Below, piece after piece: positions 50,157 through 59,024 of a stretch of DNA of 64,000 nucleotides. The position numbers and the translations under genes were made by a program. The notes under the pieces were generated by a model. That model did no database searches. It was not told where the DNA came from and was given only the letters and a program-made list of their open reading frames with translations. Position 1 is the stretch's first letter. Every line of letters begins with the position of its first letter. This stretch comes from Rhodoplanes sp046000175 (GTDB lineage: Bacteria > Pseudomonadota > Alphaproteobacteria > Rhizobiales > Xanthobacteraceae), in assembly GCF_046000175.1 (NCBI RefSeq), contig NZ_JBEOMB010000011.1:1-64000 (forward strand). The letters run 5' to 3'.

Positions 50157-50786
50157 ATGCGACGTGTCCTTCTGACGACGACCGCGATGCTCGCTCTGGC
50201 GGGAGTGGCGCTGGCACAGAGCGCGGCGCCGTCCAGTCAACAGCCCTCCGCGGCTCCCGCGCCGGCCGACAAGCCCGGCTCGGGGGCGACCGCCGCGCAG
50301 CCGCGCTCCAGCACACCTGGCGCGCAGGGCGGGCTCCGATCCGTCGATCCCGGCGCCCAGGTGAGGCTGACGTTCTACACGGTGCAGGCGGCCGACATGC
50401 GCGCCTCGAAACTGCTCGGCACCGAGGTCTACAACCTGAACAACGAGAACATCGGCGACGTCGAAGATCTGATCATCGACAACGGCAAGACCATCAAGGG
50501 CGTGGTCGTGAGCGTCGGCGGCTTTCTCGGTATCGGCGAGCGCAACGTGGCGCTCGATCCCCGCTCCGTCGTGCTGAGCGAGCAGTCGGACGGCTCGGCA
50601 CGATTGGTCGTGAACACGACCAAGGAGGACCTGAAAAGCGCGCCTCCCTTCAATTTCGCGGATGTGGATCGCCCCGGCGGCCGGTCGCAGACGACCGGCA
50701 GCTCGAGCTCCGGGGCAGCTCTTCAGCCGAACCCGGACAGGGCGCCGACGAAAGACGGCCAAAACGCCGGTGGCGCGTCCCGGTGA
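50157..50786 (+). CDS. Exported PRC-barrel domain protein
   Basis: 209 aa. Signal peptide MRRVLLTTTAMLALAGVALAQ, an Ala/Pro/Ser-rich linker, then a PRC-barrel (about residues 80-140: SKLLGTEVYNLNNENIGDVEDLIIDNGKTIKGVVVSVGGFLGIGERNVALDPRSV) and a disordered tail. Such periplasmic PRC-barrel proteins are common and often stress-related in Hyphomicrobiales. CGAGGAGAACCACA precedes the ATG. It starts a series of envelope or stress genes. Confidence 0.88.
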   Translation: MRRVLLTTTAMLALAGVALAQSAAPSSQQPSAAPAPADKPGSGATAAQPRSSTPGAQGGLRSVDPGAQVRLTFYTVQAADMRASKLLGTEVYNLNNENIGDVEDLIIDNGKTIKGVVVSVGGFLGIGERNVALDPRSVVLSEQSDGSARLVVNTTKEDLKSAPPFNFADVDRPGGRSQTTGSSSSGAALQPNPDRAPTKDGQNAGGASR

Positions 50787-50918
50787 CGCAGCGACGGCGT
50801 GGTCCTCGGCCGTAACGCCCTGGGGCGGGGCCAGGATGACGCGCCATGACCGGGGACCCGGAGTCGGGGTCCCGGTCATGGGCGCTCGGCCGCGCGGCCG
50901 ATCCGAGGGGAAGCGATC

Positions 50919-51455
50919 GTGCTGTGGAGCTCGTGGACCGATCTCGCGCGCATCGTCCTGGTCGGGACGACCGCCTATGTCGCCCTGGTGGTGACGTTGC
51001 GCATCTCCGGCAAGCGCACGCTCTCGAAGCTCAACGCTTTCGACCTCGTGGTGACGGTCGCGCTGGGCTCGACGCTCGCGACCGTGCTGCTCGACAAGTC
51101 GATCTCGCTCGCCGAGGGCATCGTCGCGCTCGCCCTGCTGGTGTTCCTGCAGTTCACGGTCGCGTGGCTCTCCGTCCGAGCCGGATGGATCCGGGATCTC
51201 GTCAAGTCCGAGCCGACCCTCCTGCTGCATCGGGGCCGGTTCATCGACGGGGCGCTGCGCGATCAGCGGGTCACCCGCGACGAGGTGCGCGCCGCGATGC
51301 GTGCGAGCGGGGTGGCGTCGCTCGATCGGACGGCGGCCGTGGTGCTGGAGACCGACGGCACCCTCAGCGTCGTGCCACGCCCAACCGGTCGTGATCAGGA
51401 TCGTCTCGACACGCTCGAGAATGTCGGCGAGGCCACAGTCCCGCCCCGCGAATGA
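50919..51455 (+). CDS. DUF421 (YetF/YcaP-like) membrane protein
   Basis: 178 aa. Three N-terminal hydrophobic helices (ARIVLVGTTAYVALVVTLRISGKRTLSKLNAFDLVVTVALGSTLATVLL…) followed by a soluble DUF421 domain with the conserved SEPTLLLHRGRFIDGALRDQRVTRDEVRAAMRASGVASLDRTAAVVLETDGTLSVV. GTG start with GAGGGG 9 bp upstream. The function of YetF/YcaP proteins is not settled; they are tied to envelope stress and sporulation membrane functions. Confidence 0.9.
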   Translation: MLWSSWTDLARIVLVGTTAYVALVVTLRISGKRTLSKLNAFDLVVTVALGSTLATVLLDKSISLAEGIVALALLVFLQFTVAWLSVRAGWIRDLVKSEPTLLLHRGRFIDGALRDQRVTRDEVRAAMRASGVASLDRTAAVVLETDGTLSVVPRPTGRDQDRLDTLENVGEATVPPRE

Positions 51456-51631
51456 GGCCCGGACGCCCCGAAGAGATGCGATCGAGGCCGGCTACCGTTC
51501 GAAGGCGCCTCTGGCGTGTCGTCCGGAAGCAAATTTCGTCTGCCCCCGACCATTCAGGACGGCATCCGAGCCACGGCTTGCCCTCGGCCGCTCCCGCGCA
51601 CCGACAACCGCTCGATCGACACCGGAGAGAC

Positions 51632-51991
51632 ATGATGCATCTCGTCGTCGTCACGACTGTTCTGATCACGATGGCCGGAGGCGCAACCGCCGTCTCGGCC
51701 GCAGCTCAGAGTGCGCCCCAACGCCCTCGAGCAGCTGCAGACGCAGGATCGGGGCGCTCGATCGCGGCGTGCCCGTCGCAACGCGACCTCGAGCAGGTGA
51801 TCGGCAGCGGCGGCCGGTACATGCCGGACGCGTGCCGGAGACTTGCCGTGACGCCAGTCGAAACGTCGGGGCAAAGGCTGTGCGTTCTCGATTTCAAGTC
51901 CGGAGCGGAGCCGGGCCTGCTCGATCGTCTGGCCGACGCCACCATTCCCACGCAATGGTGGGTCGACTGCCGGGACCTCGACGTGAGGTGA
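51632..51991 (+). CDS. Small secreted hypothetical protein
   Basis: 119 aa. Signal peptide MMHLVVVTTVLITMAGGATAVSAAAQ, then a ~90-residue domain with three Cys (AACPSQRDL, DACRRLAV, RLCVLDF, VDCRDLDV), suggesting disulfides. Strong ribosome site GGAGAGAC before ATG 51632. No family recognised; in the periplasm it may be structural or a binding protein. Confidence 0.65.
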   Translation: MMHLVVVTTVLITMAGGATAVSAAAQSAPQRPRAAADAGSGRSIAACPSQRDLEQVIGSGGRYMPDACRRLAVTPVETSGQRLCVLDFKSGAEPGLLDRLADATIPTQWWVDCRDLDVR

Positions 51992-52209
51992 TCCGGCGGG
52001 CTCCGGCGCGACGGAGCGCCGCGCGTGCACGGTCGGGCCGCGCCGGAACCACGCCGACGGTTCCTGGTTGACAACAGAACTTGACACCGGCCGGCGAGCC
52101 GAGCTCTCCGGCGCCGCACCGTCGGCCTTCCCCGCAACGACACGGATTCGCGGTTTCGGCCGGATGCAGCGGCGGGCACCCAGAATCCGGCCGACGAGAG
52201 GTCCCATCG

Positions 52210-53028
52210 ATGGGGAGGCCCGATCAGCCACGGAACCGGCTCCTCTCGTCCCTGCCGCCGGCGGAGCTCGATGCGTTGCGGCCTTGTCTCGAGCCGTGCT
52301 CGATGAAGCCGCGTCGTGTGCTCCATCACGACCGTGCGCCGATGGAGCACGTCTACTTCGTCGAGAGCGGGCTGGTATCCGTCCTCGCCCAGATCGACGA
52401 GCGCAAGGCGGTCGAGGTCTGGCTGATCGGTCGGGAAGGCCTGTCCGGCATCCCGATCGTGCTCGGCGGCAGCGTGTCGCCGCACCGGCGCGTGGTGCAG
52501 CTCGGCGGCACGGCGCTGCGGATGGCGGCCGCGGACGTACATGCCGCGATGCGCGATCTTCCCGTGTTCAGCGTCACGATGCTGCGTTACGTGCAACTCG
52601 CCCTGGCGCAGACGTCCCAGATCGGCGCGTGCAACGGAGCCCATGCGATCCGTCAGCGTCTCGCGCGGTGGCTTCTCACGGCGCAGGACCGCGTCGGCCA
52701 CGACGTGCTGCCGCTCACGCACGACATGCTGGCACGCCTGCTCGGTGTGCGCCGTGCGACGATCACGGAATGCATCGCCGTGCTCGACGCCGAACGGGTG
52801 CTCTCGACGCGGCGTGGCCGGCTCGAAATCCTCGATCGTGAACGGCTCGAAAGCATGTCCTGTCTCTGCTATCGCATCATGGCGAACGAGCACGACCGCA
52901 TGATGCGCGACCTGCACGGGATCGGTGCGCCGCCGACGATCTGCGGCCATGATCACGCCGCCTCCCGGCGCGAGGCCACCGAGACGGGGAGCAATACCCC
53001 GACCGTCTCTGCATCACCGGCGCCGTGA
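52210..53028 (+). CDS. Crp/Fnr family transcriptional regulator
   Basis: 272 aa. N-terminal cyclic-nucleotide-binding-type beta-roll (EHVYFVESGLVSVLAQIDERKAVEVWLIGREGLSGIPIVLGG), dimerisation helix, and a C-terminal winged HTH (LPLTHDMLARLLGVRRATITECIAVLDAERVLSTRRGRLEILDRERLE). No Fnr iron-sulfur Cys cluster is present at the N-terminus. Such Crp-like members with GLSG-type beta-rolls often respond to stress or redox signals. ATG 52210 has GAGAGGT 7 bp upstream. Confidence 0.9.
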   Translation: MGRPDQPRNRLLSSLPPAELDALRPCLEPCSMKPRRVLHHDRAPMEHVYFVESGLVSVLAQIDERKAVEVWLIGREGLSGIPIVLGGSVSPHRRVVQLGGTALRMAAADVHAAMRDLPVFSVTMLRYVQLALAQTSQIGACNGAHAIRQRLARWLLTAQDRVGHDVLPLTHDMLARLLGVRRATITECIAVLDAERVLSTRRGRLEILDRERLESMSCLCYRIMANEHDRMMRDLHGIGAPPTICGHDHAASRREATETGSNTPTVSASPAP

Positions 53029-53287
53029 CGGCTCAGAGCGGGACGACGCCCGCAAGAGAAGCGCACCCGACAGAAGCGCACGGTCGTGAGCTCGACGGCG
53101 CTGCGCGGCCTCCTGGCGAGCCGCTTCCTGGCGACCCGCTTCGGCGCCCCGGGGTCTGACCGCCACCGAGATTCTGTGACTGGTCCTGTGACGATCGTTC
53201 GGTGCCGCGTGCGTAGCCGAGGGGCCGTCACGACCGTGACGCTCGGATCGTGACGCCCGCCACCGCGGCCCCGATCCGGCTCGCGCG

Positions 53288-53947
53288 TCAACGACGACCG
53301 ACATCGACGATCGACATGCAGTAGGCCGTAATGTCGCCCGCCGTGGTCGCGCTACAGGTGACGGCTCGCTCGCCGCGCAGCCGCGCCCGGCCCGTCGAGC
53401 AAACGGCATTGACGGCATACTCGCCGTCTCGGCAGACGATCAGGCAGAGCCCGCCGGGATCGCAACGCTGGCGCACGACGCGCAGATGCGCCGGCCCCGA
53501 CACCGGTCCGCGCGGCGATGGCGCGGCGTTCGGCGGATCGCGCGACTCCGTCGCTCTCGGGGCGGAGCCGGTCCCGGAACCACGCCGCGCTTCGGCAGCG
53601 TCCGGTCCGCCCGTGTCCGAGGCGGTCGGCGACGGCAGGCGTGGGCTGCAGTTCGTGATCTGCGCGGTGCGGACGTCGCGCCCGGCCCTCAGCTCGATCG
53701 AGCAGTCCCCCGGAAGATAGCGAACGCGAAAGCGGAAGTTGCCGACGCGGTTGCTTCGTTCCGTGTAGCGACCGTCGAGGGTCACGCGCTGGTTCCGCCG
53801 CGACGTCTCGCCGGTCACGACCAGGACCCCGGCCGTGTACTCGGCCTGGCGGACCGTGATCTCGGCCCGGGCGGGACCCGCCGTGAGCCCGATCCCGGAC
53901 AGTACGACCGCGAGCGCCACCACGGCCGGCACCGAATTATCGCGCAT
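53288..53947 (-). CDS. Secreted hypothetical protein
   Basis: 219 aa. Signal peptide MRDNSVPAVVALAVVLSGIGLTAGPARA, a beta-rich domain (EITVRQAEYTAGVLVVTGETSRRNQRVTLDGRYTERSNRVGNFRFRVRYLPGDCSIELRAG), a Ser/Pro/Thr/Gly-rich linker, and a C-terminal part with several Cys (CDPGGLCLIVCRDGEYAVNAVCSTGRARL…CSATTAGDITAYC). The first domain resembles small Ig-like carbohydrate-binding modules. GGAGG precedes ATG 53947. Function unknown. Confidence 0.75.
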   Translation of the reverse strand: MRDNSVPAVVALAVVLSGIGLTAGPARAEITVRQAEYTAGVLVVTGETSRRNQRVTLDGRYTERSNRVGNFRFRVRYLPGDCSIELRAGRDVRTAQITNCSPRLPSPTASDTGGPDAAEARRGSGTGSAPRATESRDPPNAAPSPRGPVSGPAHLRVVRQRCDPGGLCLIVCRDGEYAVNAVCSTGRARLRGERAVTCSATTAGDITAYCMSIVDVGRR

Positions 53948-54281
53948 CCTGCACCTCCATCGAGATGGTCTTCGACATGGCCGACATCCGGCCGTCCCGT
54001 GACGGCTCCGCGACCGGATCGGTCCGCCCCTCGCTCCGGCAGGCACTCGGCTCGACCGATCCTGCGCGAGAGGCTGGGCGAAAGGTTGCCGGGCGAAAAG
54101 CTGCTGGGCGAGGAGCGTGGGCGAGGCGCGGGAGTGCCCGTCGGAGCACTCCCGCTTGCGCAGCCGACGGCGGGAGGCGTTCGTCGTCACGGCTGCGTCA
54201 CCGCGTCGGGACTTGCTCGGGCTGATCGCTCCAACCAGCTCGCTCCGACCGCTTCGCCTGGACCGGCTTACTCGAACCGGA
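53948..54281. other. Intergenic region, no gene seen
   Basis: No coding pattern is convincing. Between 54063 and 54118 a GGGCGAAAG/GGGCGAGG-like unit is repeated four times. The region separates two minus-strand genes for secreted proteins and may hold the promoter of the left one. Confidence 0.5.
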
Positions 54282-54688
54282 TCACTTCGACCCGCTGCCC
54301 GTCGATCCGGACCCCGAGCCGGACAACGGCGACGCCGACCCGGTGGTGGACTGCGCCGAGGATCCGCTCTGCGACCCGCTCTGCGACGACCGCGTCACCG
54401 AGGTCGGCGGGTCGATGTACATCTCCACCATGTTGCCGTCGCTGGTCTTGGCGTGGACGATGTACGCGGCGTCGACGATCTGAATGTCGGTGAAGCCGGA
54501 CTGCTGGAGGGTCTTGCGCAGCTTGTCCTGCGACATGGCCGAGATGTGGCTGCTCTGGCCCTGGGCCTGCGACCCCTTCTGGCGGCGGACGACGAGCCGA
54601 TGGACGAGCCGGCGGACGAGCCGGACTGGGCGGCGGCGGGAAGCACGCCGAGGGCCATGATCGCGGCCGCGAGGGTGACGTGACGCAT
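54282..54688 (-). pseudogene. Frameshifted gene for a small secreted protein
   Basis: The start region (ATG 54688, strong AAGGAGAA ribosome site) encodes a signal peptide, MRHVTLAAAIMALGVLPAAA, then a Ser/Gly-rich linker. Beyond about codon 36 this frame becomes Arg/Pro/Ser junk, while another frame continues with a coherent domain (SHISAMSQDKLRKTLQQSG, FTDIQIVDAAYIVHAKTSDG, NMVEMYIDPPTSV) and a Ser/Gly-rich tail to stop at 54282. A single missing base (or two extra) near 54581-54600 in the repeated TCG/GCC tract would restore the reading. It could be a true mutation, a phase-variable tract or a base-calling error. Family not recognised. Confidence 0.7.
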
Positions 54689-55090
54689 CTGCTCTTCTCC
54701 TTCGAAGGATTGTCGTGATCGGCGCCACCGCTCGGATGCACAGCGCCGTGCGGTGGCGATAGACGGTCATGCGTCGACGAGCCCTGCCGTTCCCCGTCCG
54801 AACCGCGAGCTGGTCCGGCATCGGACGATCCCTCTGGCGCGCACGTCCGCGCACCGACGCCTCCGCACACCGCCGCCGGCGGCAAGGCCGCGCGCGGCGC
54901 CCAGCGGTGATCGACCCCGGCTCGCGAACGGAACGTGTTACCGGGGTTGCGCATTGGCCCGGGACGGACGCCCCGCGTCGCCGTGTCGCCGCGACGTTCG
55001 CGCGAGCCACGTCGCGGGACGCATCATCTGGCGCGCGCATCATCTGCGGGCACGGTGGCGTGAGCACAGCACCGAGACCGGGAGGCCCGA
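54689..55090. other. Divergent intergenic region, no gene seen
   Basis: 402 bp between divergent genes. Open frames here lack coding bias and resemble nothing known. No clear -35/-10 pair was found; promoters for the secreted protein and DUF2254 genes presumably reside here. Confidence 0.5.
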
Positions 55091-56437
55091 TTGGCGTCGT
55101 TGCCCTTGGCGTCGTTGCCCTTGGCCTGGCTCCGCATCGCCTTCACGCGAGTGACGACGAGCCTGTGGCTCATCCCGGCGGCGATGGGGGCGGCCGGAAC
55201 GGCGCTCGCCTTCGCGGTGCTGTTCTCGGGCCTCGAGCTCCAGATCGGACCGGAGCACGGCGACTGGTGGGTGTTCAGCGGCGATGCCGGAACGGCGCGC
55301 GACCTGCTCTCCACCCTGTTGTCCGGAATGATCACGATGACGTCGCTGGTCGTCTCGATCACCATGGTGGTGCTGTCGCTCGCCGCCGGGCAGCTCGGTC
55401 CACGGCTGATCTGGAACTTCATCGACGACCGCCAGATCCAGGCCGCGATCGGCCTCTTCGTCGCCACCATCCTGTACACACTGGTGGTGCTGCGCAGCAT
55501 CAACGAGGAGCTCGGGGCGTCCTACGTCCCCCATGTCGCCATCACGGTGGCCAGCCTGCTCGTCGTCGTCTGCCTCTTCGTGCTGCTGTTCTATCTCCAC
55601 AAGCTGGCGCGCTCGATCATCTCGGACACGATGGTCGACACGGTGGCGGAGAACCTGACGGAGGCCCTCGAGCAGCTGCCCGAGCAGCGCCGCGCGACGG
55701 TCGGCGGTCCCCTGCCGAGCGGCTCGCTCGCGCGGCGCATTGCACTTCGCGACAGCGGATACGTGCAGTACATCGACTACGAGCGACTGTGCGGCATCGC
55801 GGTCGATCACGATGCGCTGCTGACGGTGCGCATCCGGCCCGGACAGTTCGCCGTCCGCGGCTGCTGCGTCGTCGCGGTGCTCTCCGCGCGGCGGCTCGAC
55901 GACGAGGTCGACGACGCGATCCGCAACACGGTGGTGACCGGCTCCGATCGCACCCCCGATCAGGACCTGGAATACTCGGTCCGCCAGCTCGTCGAGATCG
56001 CGCTGCGCGCCCTGTCGCCGGGGCTCAACGACACCTTCACGGCGATCACCGTGATCGACCGGCTGACCGCCGCGGTCGAGACCATCGGCCGGCGCGCCCT
56101 CCCCCCGGCCGAGTATGCCGACAGCGACGGCACGGTGCGGGTGATCGCCGAGGCCACCACCTACGACATTCTGCTCGACGCCGCGTTCTCGCAGATCCGG
56201 CAGTCGGCCGCGGGCAACAGCGCCGTGCTGCTGCGGTTGGCGCGTCGCCTGTCGGATCTCGACGAGATCGCCTGCTCGGACGAGCAGCGCGCCGCCGTCG
56301 CGCGCCATCTCGAGCGGCTGGGGCAGCGGGCCGCCACGCTCGACGACCCGGCCGATCGTCGCGCCCTCGAGGAGGCCGTCGCGATCGACAAGCGTTCTGC
56401 GAGCGCGCCCGCGGCCGCCGTGCTGCCGCTGCGTTGA
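55091..56437 (+). CDS. DUF2254 membrane protein
   Basis: 448 aa. Four hydrophobic segments in the N-terminal half, with a loop containing GDWWVFSGDAGTARDLLSTLLSGMITMTSLVVSITMVVLSLAAGQLGPRLIWNFI, the hallmark of DUF2254, then a soluble C-terminal half with LSPGLNDTFTAITVIDRL. TTG 55091 has GGGAGG 5 bp upstream. A 15-bp unit is exactly repeated at 55091-55105 and 55106-55120, so TTG 55106 is an equally spaced alternative and the encoded LASLP is duplicated. Function unknown; the family is often near envelope or ion-homeostasis genes. Confidence 0.88.
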   Translation: MASLPLASLPLAWLRIAFTRVTTSLWLIPAAMGAAGTALAFAVLFSGLELQIGPEHGDWWVFSGDAGTARDLLSTLLSGMITMTSLVVSITMVVLSLAAGQLGPRLIWNFIDDRQIQAAIGLFVATILYTLVVLRSINEELGASYVPHVAITVASLLVVVCLFVLLFYLHKLARSIISDTMVDTVAENLTEALEQLPEQRRATVGGPLPSGSLARRIALRDSGYVQYIDYERLCGIAVDHDALLTVRIRPGQFAVRGCCVVAVLSARRLDDEVDDAIRNTVVTGSDRTPDQDLEYSVRQLVEIALRALSPGLNDTFTAITVIDRLTAAVETIGRRALPPAEYADSDGTVRVIAEATTYDILLDAAFSQIRQSAAGNSAVLLRLARRLSDLDEIACSDEQRAAVARHLERLGQRAATLDDPADRRALEEAVAIDKRSASAPAAAVLPLR

Positions 56438-56520
56438 CGCAGCCGCTGCTCTTGGGCCGCTGCTCCGGGGATGACGCGCCGTGACGGCGCCGCATCCCCG
56501 GGAGACCATCGCCGTCCGGC

Positions 56521-56766
56521 TCAGTCCGCCGGAGAGCCGGCGATGGCGAGCCGCGCGAGCGCGGTCGCGGTCCGTCTCACCGTCGCCTCGTCGGATTCCG
56601 GGCCGTCCTGTCCGGAGGCGGGGCGAACCGGCCCGGACACCCGCGGGTCGCCGAGCGATCCGTCCGGCCCGAGCGGGAACGTGTAGGCAGTGCCGGTCTG
56701 GGTGAAGACGACGGTCAGCTCGTCGCCGCTCCGCTCCAGCCGGAAGTCGTCGGTCCTCGGTGTCAT
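56521..56766 (-). CDS. Small hypothetical protein
   Basis: 81 aa beginning MTPRTDDFRLERSGDELTVVFTQTGTAYTFPLGPDGSL, which looks like a small beta-sheet, followed by a flexible and an alpha-helical end. ATG 56766 has AGGA 8 bp upstream. No family recognised. Confidence 0.5.
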   Translation of the reverse strand: MTPRTDDFRLERSGDELTVVFTQTGTAYTFPLGPDGSLGDPRVSGPVRPASGQDGPESDEATVRRTATALARLAIAGSPAD

Positions 56767-56824
56767 CGGCATTCCTCGCTGCTCGAAAAGAGATCGGCCG
56801 GCCCGATCGGCTTCGGTTGCGGCG

Positions 56825-57097
56825 TCACGCCCGCGGCCTGTTCACATGCTCCGGCACGAGACCGGCCGGCATCCGCGACCGGCGCGGCGCGCTGCCGGTC
56901 GGCGTCGGTGGCCGCTGGCCGAGTGCCTGGACCTTCAGTCGGGTCGGGTCACGCTCGCCGCCGGCCGCGGACGCGAGCAGGCGCTGCGCGATCAGAATCT
57001 TCCGATCCTGTGAGCAGTCCTCGCGCGGCAGGCAGGTGACGATATCGTCCATGACCGTCTGGAGAACACGCAGTGTTTCGGGCTCGAAATGATACAT
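56825..57097 (-). CDS. Small hypothetical protein
   Basis: 90 aa. MYHFEPETLRVLQTVMDDIVTCLPREDCSQDRKILIAQRLLASAAGGERDPTRLKVQAL resembles small helical proteins of unknown role seen in Bradyrhizobiaceae (helix, short loop, …IAxRLLxxAxxGExDPxxL…). GAGGA lies 10 bp upstream. No function is assignable. Confidence 0.6.
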   Translation of the reverse strand: MYHFEPETLRVLQTVMDDIVTCLPREDCSQDRKILIAQRLLASAAGGERDPTRLKVQALGQRPPTPTGSAPRRSRMPAGLVPEHVNRPRA

Positions 57098-57344
57098 GAC
57101 GGAGATCCTCGGCGACTGTTCTGGTCAATGTCTTCTGGACGACCAATCCGATCGACCCTTCGGGCGCAAGCGTGCCGCGAGCCGGGCAGATCCAACTTGC
57201 GCGGCAGTGTCGCGGTCACGATGCGAGACGCCAGGATACGGCGCACGCCCGCACCGGAAAGCCCGGATTCGTTTGATCGTCCTGATTCTCGGCCCGCTAT
57301 CGGACGATCGTGACGCGCGCCGTCTCGACCCGGCCGGCGTTCGG

Positions 57345-58325
57345 TCAGCGCGCCGACTCGCCGCGGCCACCGACCACGGCCCGGCGGTCGAGCGGATCGC
57401 CCTTGTGCGCCGATGCGCGCGGCCGCGGCGGGTCCGAGCCGGCCGGCCAGCCTTCCCGTTGGCGCGCCCGGTCGCCGTCGGTCTCCTCGGTCTGATCGTG
57501 CAGCAGCACCATCCGGGTCGGGAACGGCAGATCGACGCCGGCCCGCGTCAGGGCCTGCTTGATCGCTGCGACGACCCGGCCGCGCGTGCGCACGACGGCG
57601 AGTCGCCGCGGGTCGGACCACCAGAGGACCTTGATGATCACGGCCGAGCCCTCGAGCGCCCACGGCACCGCCTCGGGGGGCGGATCGGTCTCGATCTCCG
57701 GCACCTGCGCGAGCGCTGCGAGGATCAAGGCGCAGGCCGCCTCGACATCGTCACCGTAGCCGATCCCGACGTCGTATTCGGAGCGCCGCCGCGGGAACGC
57801 GGTGCGCACCGTGACGGCACGGGTGTAGATGTCGCTGTTCGGGATCACCACCAGCTCGCCGTCATAGGTGCGGATCAGCGTGGCACGCGCCTCGATGCGC
57901 TCGACCGTCCCCTCGAACCCGCCCGAGACGATCTGGTCGCCGGGACGGAACGGCCGCCGATAGAGGATCAGCAGGCCGGACAGCCAGTTCTGCAGCACGT
58001 CCTTGAACGCGAAGCCGATCGCCACCGAGCCGATGCCGAGCGTCGACAGGAGGTCGGCCGGCCGGATCGACGGGAACACGATGGTGGCGAAGACCAGGAA
58101 GCCGAACAGCAGCACGACCCAGCGCACGAAGCTGCCGAGAAGCCGGCCGAGATCGTTGCGGTCCCGCCGATCCAGCACGCTCCGCACGGTGCGGGCCACC
58201 CCGGCGGCCGCGGCGACAAAGACGAGAAAGACCACCGCAGCGATGCCGAGGCGCGGCACCACGGTGAGCAGACCCTCGATATAGCCTTCGACGACCTCGA
58301 CGGCCGGCGCGACGGACGGGTCCAT
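57345..58325 (-). CDS. Mechanosensitive ion channel, MscS family
   Basis: 326-aa inner-membrane protein. Three N-terminal helices lead into the pore-lining TM3 equivalent (LLSTLGIGSVAIGFAFKDVLQNWLSGLLILYRRPFRPGDQI), followed by the MscS beta-domain (GTVERIEARATLIRTYDGELVVIPNSDIYTRAV) and the cytoplasmic cage. It opens on membrane tension and releases solutes during osmotic downshift. ATG 58325 begins the family-like part; the huge upstream open frame is a shadow of cytochrome genes. The C-terminal 40 residues are Arg/Gly-rich and unconserved. Confidence 0.92.
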   Translation of the reverse strand: MDPSVAPAVEVVEGYIEGLLTVVPRLGIAAVVFLVFVAAAAGVARTVRSVLDRRDRNDLGRLLGSFVRWVVLLFGFLVFATIVFPSIRPADLLSTLGIGSVAIGFAFKDVLQNWLSGLLILYRRPFRPGDQIVSGGFEGTVERIEARATLIRTYDGELVVIPNSDIYTRAVTVRTAFPRRRSEYDVGIGYGDDVEAACALILAALAQVPEIETDPPPEAVPWALEGSAVIIKVLWWSDPRRLAVVRTRGRVVAAIKQALTRAGVDLPFPTRMVLLHDQTEETDGDRARQREGWPAGSDPPRPRASAHKGDPLDRRAVVGGRGESAR

Positions 58326-58626
58326 GCGATCCTCGGGTGCAGGCGGGAACAGGCCCCGGGACAACGGACGCGGCCCGACTTTCGTTCGTCGTTTCAGGAC
58401 ATAGAACCCCGCGGCGCCCTGATGCTCCCGGCCGAGACGTCGCCGGACCGTACGCCGGCGGACAGACGCGGCAGCGTCATCCCGCAACCTTCGCCATGTG
58501 AGAACGTTGTCCAACCGCGGCGCGGACCGGCGCCTCTTCTCTCCTGTCCGGACTTCGATGCCGTCGCCGATCGGACAGACCATGGTCGTATCGCCGAGCC
58601 GACCGGTCGCGACCGACCGACGCAGC
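58326..58626. other. Divergent intergenic region
   Basis: 301 bp between mscS and the oxidase genes. In-frame ATGs at 58582 and 58558 could extend the cytochrome gene, but the intervening residues are unconserved. No clear promoter boxes seen. Confidence 0.45.
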
Positions 58627-59004
58627 ATGATGTGCCGGGGATTGCTGGCCGTCGGCACAGCGGCGGTGCTGACCGGCTGCGACCGCCTGCCGGGCGGCCG
58701 GCCGGAGGCGCGCGACGTCGCCGAGGCGGCGGCGATGCGCGGCAAGGTCGCGGTCGTGCGGGTCGGCTGCGGCGTGTGCCACGTGATCCCGAACGTGCCC
58801 GGCCCGCGCGGCACCGTCGGCCCCTCTCTGGCCGGCGTCGGCAACCGCGCCTTCGTGGCCGGCACGCTGCCGAACCGTCCCGACGTCCTCGCCGCCTTCG
58901 TGCGCGACGCGCCGGCGCTGGTGCCGCGCACCGCCATGCCGCCGATGCCGCTCGACGCGGAGGCCGCGCGCGACGTGGCGTTCTTCCTGTCCACCTTGCG
59001 CTGA
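58627..59004 (+). CDS. Small lipoprotein cytochrome c
   Basis: 125 aa from ATG 58627. A lipoprotein signal (MMCRGLLAVGTAAVLTGCDR, lipobox LTGC) would anchor it to the membrane. One haem site CGVCH (in VGCGVCHVIPNVPGPRGTVGPSLAGVGNRAFVAGTLPNRPD) and a distal Met in MPPMPLDAE. It lies 20 bp before subunit II of the oxidase, so it probably delivers electrons to that enzyme. ATG 58582 is an alternative start. Confidence 0.8.
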   Translation: MMCRGLLAVGTAAVLTGCDRLPGGRPEARDVAEAAAMRGKVAVVRVGCGVCHVIPNVPGPRGTVGPSLAGVGNRAFVAGTLPNRPDVLAAFVRDAPALVPRTAMPPMPLDAEAARDVAFFLSTLR

Positions 59005-59024
59005 CCCGGGTCCCCCGAGCACCG

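Noticed and set aside
53029..53287. Short repeats CTCCTGGCGAGCCGCTT / TTCCTGGCGACCCGCTT as a mobile element or CRISPR
   Set aside because: Only two imperfect units with no regular spacers; judged incidental.
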